A DNA stretch of 21,460 nt from positions 1 to 21,460 of IMG/VR virus record IMGVR_UViG_3300044800_000169. One strand, given 5' to 3'. Within the stretch, counting starts at the first letter, position 1; each line of letters begins with the position of its first letter. The notes under the pieces are model-generated. The model was not told where the DNA came from and did no database searches. It was given only the letters and a program-made list of their open reading frames with translations. The translations under genes and the position numbers were made by a program. Below are positions 1 through 5,168 of this stretch, piece after piece. The DNA comes from a virus.

Positions 1-2
1 TT

Positions 3-377
3 CGAATGTTGGCACTTGCCGCAGGCCCCATGGGTGTGTGGCATCCCGGACAAGAGATCGAACTGCCTACAGAGGAGGCTATGGCACTCATAACGGCCCA
101 CTACGCCGTACTGGTTGGGGGCAATGACGGTCGCTACACTGCAACCGTTGGTGGCATCCAAGTGGAGACTGCCATGTTGGCGCCGGCTGAACCGATTGCC
201 GTTCCGATTGAAACGCGGACACCGGTCGGGGTTGTGGATCCGATCCTTACCTTTGGGAAATACAAGGGCGAGGCGATGAGTGCAGTCTATGCGAAGGATC
301 CTAAGTACGTCACGGGCTTCCTCGCCAAGAACGAGGATGCTGAGATTGCTGCCGCCGCCAAGGCGATCGCCGGCTGA
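3..377 (+). CDS. Head-region protein, N-terminus cut by window edge
   Basis: The reading frame is open to the window edge, so the first ATG at position 6 is probably internal. The sequence starts mid-way through what looks like the usual short N-terminal beta strand of small phage head proteins, followed by a HPGQEIELP stretch and a helix. The C-terminal ~40 residues carry FGKYKG, then DPKYV, then a helix. That pattern resembles the ExoX-like C-terminal domain found at the end of some exonucleases and in small phage proteins; this is a resemblance by eye. It lies directly before the head-tail connector gene (stop and next ATG are 2 nt apart), so it is probably part of the head completion operon. 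Its function is not known. That it is a real gene is well supported by coupling and composition. Confidence 0.75.
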   Translation, partial: RMLALAAGPMGVWHPGQEIELPTEEAMALITAHYAVLVGGNDGRYTATVGGIQVETAMLAPAEPIAVPIETRTPVGVVDPILTFGKYKGEAMSAVYAKDPKYVTGFLAKNEDAEIAAAAKAIAG

Positions 378-379
378 CC

Positions 380-1459
380 ATGCCAAGTGATATCCTGCTG
401 CTCTCGCTAGGACCAACAGCCGCGGTCACCTGTAAGGTGTCTGCTGTCCTGGTGGGCGCCTTGGCGGGTGAGGTTCTTTCGGCAGACGCGCTTGCCTTAG
501 CAGCTGCCGCGAGCGCCATTAACCTGCTGACGCCCAACCAGGCGGGCGCCGAGACCGACACAACGGGCATGGAGGCGGTCAATGGGACGCTCTCGCGCGA
601 CACAACTGCCTTCTATGCGGGCACCGCATCGTTCAAATTGGTTGTCGCCGCTGCGGGCGATGCACAGATCCGAGCAACATATACCGCAGTAACCGCCGCA
701 CTCCCCTATGCCTTCTCCGTCTATGTTAAGGCGACGGCCGCTGTTGGCAGGATGTGGAAAGTCCGCATTGAGTGGTTCGATGCGATTGGGACTTCTCTCG
801 GCGTACAGGATAGCTTGGCCACTTTGGCATCGGCCTCCTGGACCTGTCTTTATGTGGCGGGCGTGGCCCCAGGCGCAGAACCGATCACATTGGCTCAGGC
901 GAAGGGTCAGACGCGCGTCGAGACGAGTGATGAGGATCCGAATATCGCCAGTCTGATCGCGACGGCTCGAGCGTATGTCGAAGAGACCACGGGGCGGGCG
1001 CTTCTTACCCAAACATGGACATGGCAGCATGTCAACTGGCACACGTTATTCAGCGGATCATGGAGCAGACTGTCTCACGGGGCCTGGGGCCGCAAGGTCA
1101 TTGTGCCTCGGCCCCCGTTACAGTCGGCGACCATCACCTATTTGGACGCGAATAACGTGTTGCGGACGCTCGCGCCGACCGAGTACGTCGTAACACCCGG
1201 GGATCCCGGGACCATTGAACGGTCATCCGCGTTCAGTTGGCCGACGGTCGCCTCCTCCGGTTATCCCGTGACAATAACTTTTTGCGCTGGCTATGGTACT
1301 GCGGCCAAGATTCCAGGACCCCTGACGCAGGCTATGCTGCTTTTAATCGAAGAATGGTATGGAAACCGTTCCTCAATCGTTGCTGCTTCAAGAACTTCGC
1401 TACTTGCGTTGCCACATGCCGTGGAAGCTTTACTAGCCCTGTACCACTGGTATCTGTAG
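380..1459 (+). CDS. Head-tail connector (phiE125 gp8/gp6-like) fused to a carbohydrate-binding-like domain
   Basis: The C-terminal half, from about residue 170, matches the head-tail connector family: PITLAQAK, then a helix with IASLIATARAYVEETTGRAL, a proline-rich strand (PRPPLQ), and a late LLLIEEWYGNR helix. Members of this family form the ring under the portal. Residues ~47-165 look like a jelly-roll carbohydrate-binding module: NLLTPNQAGAET, TAFYAGTASFKL, YAFSVYVKA, WKVRIEWFDAIG. The module appears to end early, just after the strand that normally precedes its last 30-40 residues, and runs straight into the connector start. The connector family is usually about 190-200 residues, so the 359-residue length is explained by the extra front part. 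ATG 380 follows the upstream stop by 2 nt. The connector call is fairly sure; the front domain is inferred. Confidence 0.75.
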   Translation: MPSDILLLSLGPTAAVTCKVSAVLVGALAGEVLSADALALAAAASAINLLTPNQAGAETDTTGMEAVNGTLSRDTTAFYAGTASFKLVVAAAGDAQIRATYTAVTAALPYAFSVYVKATAAVGRMWKVRIEWFDAIGTSLGVQDSLATLASASWTCLYVAGVAPGAEPITLAQAKGQTRVETSDEDPNIASLIATARAYVEETTGRALLTQTWTWQHVNWHTLFSGSWSRLSHGAWGRKVIVPRPPLQSATITYLDANNVLRTLAPTEYVVTPGDPGTIERSSAFSWPTVASSGYPVTITFCAGYGTAAKIPGPLTQAMLLLIEEWYGNRSSIVAASRTSLLALPHAVEALLALYHWYL

Positions 1460-1780
1460 ATGGACGCAGGCATTCTGAACCGTCGCGTTATGATTCAGCA
1501 ACCCTCGGCGGCGCAGGATGCGTATGGCCAGCCGGTTGCTGGTTTTACGACTCTCGCTACGGTCTGGGCGGCTGTTGAACCTCTCTCGGGTCGGCAGTTG
1601 TTTGCCGCAAAGCAGGCGCAGAGCGAGGTGTCGGTCCAGGTGACGATCCGTTACTTGGCCACGGTTACGACGGCTATGCAGGTGGTCTATCTGGACCATG
1701 TGTATGCGATCGATGCCATTATCGACTATGAAAGCAGGCACGAAAGCATGGTCTTGCTCTGCAAGGAGAATGCGGCGTGA
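1460..1780 (+). CDS. Phage head-tail adaptor / head closure protein
   Basis: This 106-residue protein has the normal size and pattern of the siphovirus head-tail joining family (SPP1 gp16 / HK97 gp9 type). It begins with GILNRRVMIQQP, then DAYGQPVAGFTTLATVWAAVEPLSGRQ split over two beta strands, then VSVQVTIRY and a final strand pair. Such proteins form the ring that closes the connector after DNA packaging and provides the interface for the tail. The ATG begins on the base after the connector stop (TAGATG), so translation is coupled. The next gene overlaps its stop as GTGA. Confidence 0.85.
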   Translation: MDAGILNRRVMIQQPSAAQDAYGQPVAGFTTLATVWAAVEPLSGRQLFAAKQAQSEVSVQVTIRYLATVTTAMQVVYLDHVYAIDAIIDYESRHESMVLLCKENAA

Positions 1781-2607
1781 AACTAGGACAGCACATGAGC
1801 GACGAACAAAAGGCTAAGATCTCTATGGCCGAGAAAGGGAGATCAACATCCCTCGAGACGCGCGCCAAAATATCTGCTGCAAAACTGGGACATCACCCGT
1901 CCCTACAAGCGCGGGCGAACCAATCTGCGGCACAGATGGGGCATGTTTTTTACGGCCCGCATCTCTATTCTGCTGAAACGCGGGCAAAAATGTCTCTGTC
2001 GCACAGAGGACAGGTTATGCCAGAAGTAACCCGTTTGGCTCTTCGTAAAGCAAATCTTGGTCGTCACCCTACAGATGAACAGAGGATAAATTATTCGAGA
2101 GCGCATATAGGACACGTTGAATCCGAAGAACAGCGAGCAAAGATTTCTGCTGCGGGGAAAGGAAAACCGAAATCCGATGCATGGCGGGCGAAGATGTCTG
2201 TTCGGCAGAAGGCGAACCCAGGGTGTAACTCTGATGCCTGCAGGGATGCGGCGTATAAAGCGCATTTGGGTAGTCACATGTCGAATGAGAGCAGAATGAA
2301 GATGTCTGCCACTCACCAGGGCTGCTTGTTGTCTGATTGGGAAAAATTCACAAGTTCCGAGAGTTTGTTTATTCGTCACAGTTCAGAATACACCACATGG
2401 CGTACTGCCGTGTTTAAGCGTGACAACTACACGTGCCAAGAGTGCGGGGAACGTAGCGGCAAGGGGCATAAAGTCATACTCGAAGCGCATCACATCCATG
2501 AGTTCGCCGAATATCCTGAATTGCGTTTTGACGTAGACAACGGCAACACACTCTGCCGAAAGTGCCACCACAAGACTAGGCAGAGAAAAGCTAGGGTGGC
2601 AGCATGA
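1777..2607 (+). CDS. Free-standing HNH homing endonuclease with NUMOD3 repeat array
   Basis: About the first 190 residues are roughly ten copies of a ~17-residue unit with the consensus S-E-R-A-K-I/M-S-A-A-x-x-G, the NUMOD3 DNA-binding module of homing endonucleases. Residues ~200-270 form an HNH nuclease: CQEC, EAHHI, DNGNTL and CRKCHH give two zinc CxxC pairs plus the catalytic histidine pair and asparagine. The start is GTG 1777, overlapping the adaptor stop as GTGA, with AAGGAG about 10 nt upstream. Its own stop overlaps the next ATG (ATGA). It therefore sits seamlessly between two essential morphogenesis genes without breaking either. It probably cuts related phages lacking the insertion and spreads by repair; that role is inferred from the family. 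Confidence 0.9.
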   Translation: MKLGQHMSDEQKAKISMAEKGRSTSLETRAKISAAKLGHHPSLQARANQSAAQMGHVFYGPHLYSAETRAKMSLSHRGQVMPEVTRLALRKANLGRHPTDEQRINYSRAHIGHVESEEQRAKISAAGKGKPKSDAWRAKMSVRQKANPGCNSDACRDAAYKAHLGSHMSNESRMKMSATHQGCLLSDWEKFTSSESLFIRHSSEYTTWRTAVFKRDNYTCQECGERSGKGHKVILEAHHIHEFAEYPELRFDVDNGNTLCRKCHHKTRQRKARVAA

Positions 2608-3014
2608 GCAACTTTGTGACCATTGAAATCAAGGGACTGAATGAATGCGATGCCAAGCTGAAATCGCTTAGCGAACGCGTTGCCAAACATAAGGTGGCAC
2701 AGGCTCTCCAAGATGCAGCCGCGTATTTGGTCGTACGCATCGAACGGGCCACATATACGGGCCGTGATAACCCACGCGTGCGACTGAAGAATTCGTTCAT
2801 GGCGGGCGCGACGCATAAGGATGGCGAAAATACAGTTGTGAATGTTGGTCCAAATAAGGCCAAGACGGCAGTCGCAATGGCGCAGGAATTTGGTTGGCCC
2901 ACCACGCCGGCACATCCGATGATGCGGAACACGTTTGATGCAGAGAAGGACAAACTCATTGATATTTTCGTTGGCGCACTCAATGAAGAACTGGAAAAGG
3001 TACAGTTGCCATGA
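2604..3014 (+). CDS. HK97 gp10-like head-tail / tail completion protein
   Basis: The 136-residue protein has the pattern of the HK97 gp10 family: IKGLNECDAKLKSL at the N-terminus, a long helix, then TGRDN, a NVGPNKAKTA strand-turn, and EFG followed by PAHPMMRNTFDAEKD near the end. The PxxP-M-R-ttxd motif before the last helix is typical of the family. These proteins act at the head-tail junction during tail attachment. The gene overlaps the endonuclease stop as ATGA and overlaps the following gene the same way. Without the inserted endonuclease it would directly follow the head-tail adaptor, as in HK97-like phages. Confidence 0.85.
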   Translation: MSNFVTIEIKGLNECDAKLKSLSERVAKHKVAQALQDAAAYLVVRIERATYTGRDNPRVRLKNSFMAGATHKDGENTVVNVGPNKAKTAVAMAQEFGWPTTPAHPMMRNTFDAEKDKLIDIFVGALNEELEKVQLP

Positions 3015-3403
3015 CGGACCTCGACGCAGCCCTGTTCACACGACTGAGCACCTACTCTCCACTGATTACCAGTCTTGTTCCTGCAACTCATATTGCTGCA
3101 TTGACCATAAAACAGGGGATTCTCGTGCCATACGTGGTCTTTCAGGAGATCGATGACATCCCGGACTACGCGCATGACGGTCAGAACGGTCTGAGGCATC
3201 CACGCATGCAGATCTCATCCTATGCTTCGTCTCTTCTTGGCGCCAAGGCGATCGATGTTCAGGTTAGAGCCGCACTCGAAACGTGGCCGGCGACCAATGC
3301 CGACGTGCAATCAGTCCAGATTGAGAACACCATCCCGATGTATGACCAGGCGACCGCCTTGTATGCGATGATCACCGACTTCACCATTCAGTTTCTGACA
3401 TAG
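3011..3403 (+). CDS. Tail completion / tail terminator protein (DUF3168-like)
   Basis: This 130-residue protein begins with DLDAALFTRLSTY, followed by a long strand region with VPYVVFQEIDD, RMQISSYASS, a helix (AKAIDVQVRAALE) and a final beta strand ending the protein. The pattern matches the DUF3168 family, in which the small protein caps the tail tube at the head-proximal end and stops tube growth. Size, position after the gp10-like gene and before the chaperones, and the ATGA overlap with its predecessor all fit. Confidence 0.8.
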   Translation: MTDLDAALFTRLSTYSPLITSLVPATHIAALTIKQGILVPYVVFQEIDDIPDYAHDGQNGLRHPRMQISSYASSLLGAKAIDVQVRAALETWPATNADVQSVQIENTIPMYDQATALYAMITDFTIQFLT

Positions 3404-3411
3404 GAGGAACC

Positions 3412-3999
3412 GTGGACTTCAGCACAGTAGAAAGTGTAGCTGTTGAACTGCTTGGCAAGACGCGTCATTTGAGACTGACGCTAGCTGCGCCGGGTTGGTA
3501 TAAGACTCTGACGCACAAGCGGCTTGACGACCTGATCATGCTGCTACAGCGTCAACTGTCGGCTGGCATGGCGGCCAAACGGGTGAATGACGCGCACGCT
3601 GAGGCACTTGGCGTGCCGGTCGAGCAGTTGCCAGCGGATGAAGTCGTTGATCCTGATTCAATATTGGCTCCCAAAGACAAGGTTGATGTCGCGGACATGA
3701 TCCCGGATGTGATCGCCGCGGTTTATTGCCTGGCTCACTGGGAGGACATTGTCAACCGTCCACAGGGCAAGAAGGACGTGCCGCTCCCGGGGGAACTGAC
3801 CTATGAGGACATGAACACGCAGCTGGACCTGGACGCTTTCCCCACACTCATGGTCCTCATCGTCCAGGTCTATGCTCTCCATGCGATGAAGGCGGGCAAG
3901 GATACAGAAGGCGCGGACCCAAACGCCTCGAGCCTGGGGCCACTGAGCTCTGGGCCATCGGACGAGTCCTCTTTGGACTCACAGGAGAAGAGTTCTTAA
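3412..3999 (+). CDS. Tail assembly chaperone, G-type product
   Basis: GTG 3412 is preceded by TAGGAGGAAC, giving a strong ribosome site. The 195-residue protein is mainly helical: LTHKRLDDLIMLLQRQL near residue 45, VADMIPDVIAAVYCLAHW near 97-115, and FPTLMVLIVQVYALHAM near 143-160. It ends in a serine/glycine-rich tail of the sort read only when ribosomes do not shift frame. No direct family motif is certain; the call rests on size, location next to the tail tube gene, and the open -1 frame that continues with a conserved-looking chaperone C-domain. These proteins bind the tape measure during tail assembly and are absent from virions. Its placement before, not after, the tail tube gene is unusual. 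Confidence 0.7.
   Translation: MDFSTVESVAVELLGKTRHLRLTLAAPGWYKTLTHKRLDDLIMLLQRQLSAGMAAKRVNDAHAEALGVPVEQLPADEVVDPDSILAPKDKVDVADMIPDVIAAVYCLAHWEDIVNRPQGKKDVPLPGELTYEDMNTQLDLDAFPTLMVLIVQVYALHAMKAGKDTEGADPNASSLGPLSSGPSDESSLDSQEKSS
3936..3939 (+). promoter_or_regulatory. Candidate -1 slippery run (GGGG)
   Basis: In the G frame the codons are CTG GGG CCA. A glycine tRNA on GGG can re-pair one base back on GGG because the preceding base is G. The G frame then ends in low-complexity serine/glycine while the new frame immediately enters the conserved chaperone motif. It is a single-tRNA slip, not a classic X_XXY_YYZ heptamer, so the exact site is uncertain within 3807-3996. Confidence 0.4.
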
Positions 4000-4262
4000 C
4001 ATGCACTCCCCGAGAATGGCAAGAATTGTGGCGTGCGTGGGATTCACAACAGCATCGGAGCGAGGTCAATAGTGACTATCAGAGTGCAAAAATATGTTCG
4101 ATCTTGTGCAACCTGCAGCGGTCTCCGGAGAGCAAGGCAGCCGAGATGACAGATTTCCTGCTCTATGACAGGCCGGTGAAACACGAACAGACGGCAGAAG
4201 AGATGCTGGTGATTGCTGGGCTGTTAACTGACGCTTATGGTGGAAAAAGGGTGCTGAACTGA
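3936..4262 (+). CDS. T-frame of tail assembly chaperone, reached by -1 frameshift
   Basis: The -1 frame relative to the G-type gene is open from 3807 to the TGA at 4260-4262. From 3942 it reads TELWAIGRVLFGLTGEEFL followed by TPREWQELWRAWDS. This looks like the FW-LTPRE helix-turn-helix of TAC/GT chaperone C-domains. It has no good ATG or ribosome site of its own; a TTG at 4026 would cut off the recognisable motif. If the shift happens at the GGGG run 3936-3939, the fused G-T product is about 283 residues (176 from G plus 107). The stop overlaps nothing conserved, and the tail tube gene follows after 74 nt. Confidence 0.7.
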   Translation, partial: GATELWAIGRVLFGLTGEEFLTCTPREWQELWRAWDSQQHRSEVNSDYQSAKICSILCNLQRSPESKAAEMTDFLLYDRPVKHEQTAEEMLVIAGLLTDAYGGKRVLN

Positions 4263-4336
4263 TGAATACTGGTCGGAATATGGACAGCATTAACGCTGCC
4301 GCGTTCGTCTACTTAAACAATTCATGAGGAGATAAC

Positions 4337-5056
4337 ATGTCTCAAGCGCAAACGAGTTTCGGTGTAAGCCTGCTCCAGGGCGTTGTGCCCGTTGCAGAAA
4401 TCACTTCCCTCACGCCTCCATCATTCAACAGTGAGACGATCGACGTCACGAACCATGATAGTGTCGGGCGCATGGCTGAGTTCATCGGAGGCATGAGGAG
4501 CTCCGACGACGTCAAGATTACCTGCAACTACATTGTCGACGACCCCGGCCAGGTCCTGCTCCTCGCGGATCAGGCAGACGGGCTGGTCCACGCTTTCACG
4601 ATCAACTTCCCGACGGCATGGGGCGCGAGTTTCGACTTCTCGGCAGTCGTCCTGAAATGCGCCGTCTCGCCGTTCACCGCAAAGGGCGATGCGGTCCAGC
4701 TCGAAACCACCTTGAAGATCTCGGGTTCAGTCACGTTGAGCACGACAGCGAGCGCTGGTCTCACGACCCCGTTCTTTGTCCTCTCTCCCGCCGGAATCGA
4801 CGTTCCAGTGGCATCAGCCACGCCCGGGACGTACATCAACGACCAACTCGACGAAGCGACAGCGGTGACCGTTACCCCAACAGCCGACAATGATGGGGTC
4901 ATCGAAGTCAACGGGAAGGTTGTCCTGAGTGGCGAGGCATCCGGGACCATCACCCTTGGCGCCAAGGGAACGGTGACGACAATCACCATCACGGTCAAAG
5001 AAACAGGCAAGGGCCCCAAGACCTATACCATTCTGGTCGCCAGAGCCTCAGCCTAA
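4337..5056 (+). CDS. Major tail protein (tail tube) with C-terminal Ig-like domain
   Basis: Residues 1-145 match the siphovirus tail tube fold (lambda gpV N-domain type): VVPVAEITSLTPPSF, ETIDVTNHDS, GRMAEFIGGMRSSDDV, then GLVHAFTINFPTAWGASFDF. Residues ~150-239 form an all-beta domain ending VTTITITVKE and TYTILVARA, like cadherin-like or Big-type Ig modules that decorate tail tubes and may touch cell-surface sugars. ATG 4337 has AGGAGAT 5 nt upstream. It is followed by a 109-bp leader with a strong hairpin, so the tape measure may be separately controlled. The protein is probably the most abundant tail component, in line with its own strong ribosome site. Confidence 0.85.
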   Translation: MSQAQTSFGVSLLQGVVPVAEITSLTPPSFNSETIDVTNHDSVGRMAEFIGGMRSSDDVKITCNYIVDDPGQVLLLADQADGLVHAFTINFPTAWGASFDFSAVVLKCAVSPFTAKGDAVQLETTLKISGSVTLSTTASAGLTTPFFVLSPAGIDVPVASATPGTYINDQLDEATAVTVTPTADNDGVIEVNGKVVLSGEASGTITLGAKGTVTTITITVKETGKGPKTYTILVARASA

Positions 5057-5070
5057 CGTGAACTGTCTGG

Positions 5071-5134
5071 CAACAACAATGTACGTCGGCATCGGGAGCG
5101 GAGAATAGTCTCTGCTCCTGGATGTCGGTTGTTG
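5071..5134 (+). promoter_or_regulatory. Large RNA hairpin in the tape-measure leader
   Basis: Three nested complementary blocks can stack. Positions 5071-5077 (CAACAAC) pair with 5128-5134, 5087-5093 (CGGCATC) pair with 5121-5127, and 5094/5095-5104 (GGAGCGGAGA) pair with 5109-5118, closing a 4-base ATAG loop. A 9-base one-sided bulge separates the outer and middle stems. Only G-U wobbles are needed. No T-tract follows, so it is not a plain intrinsic terminator. A 16-codon GTG reading frame (5058-5108) ends with its TAG inside the loop, and the hairpin ends 18 nt before the Shine-Dalgarno. Confidence 0.55.
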
Positions 5135-5152
5135 GTAGGACGTCTGGCGAAG

Positions 5153-5168
5153 AGGAGGTGATGAAATA
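5153..5168 (+). promoter_or_regulatory. Full-length Shine-Dalgarno before an ATA start
   Basis: AGGAGGTGAT at 5153-5162 is complementary to the last ten bases of typical 16S rRNA. Counting from the AGGAGG core, the spacer to ATA 5166-5168 is 7 nt. The ATG at 5161 lies inside the Shine-Dalgarno and gives only ATG AAA TAG. A 15-codon frame from ATG 5122 also ends at this TAG (5167-5169), overlapping the ATA as ATAG in the same manner as the ATGA overlaps elsewhere in the operon. Confidence 0.7.

Noticed and set aside
3786-3792. CCCGGGG, a perfect in-frame X_XXY_YYZ slippery heptamer in the tail chaperone gene
   Set aside because: After a -1 shift here the new frame meets TGA at 3804-3806, so it cannot produce the G-T fusion.
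3837-3843. TTTCCCC, a second perfect in-frame heptamer
   Set aside because: The shifted frame is open, but it would skip the regular helix encoded at 3838-3890 and read Pro/His/Gly-rich sequence instead. The boundary near 3936 fits better. It stays as a fallback.
4262-4327. 21-codon frame overlapping the T-frame stop (TGATG)
   Set aside because: It has no ribosome site and no motif; the overlap alone is weak support for a real gene.
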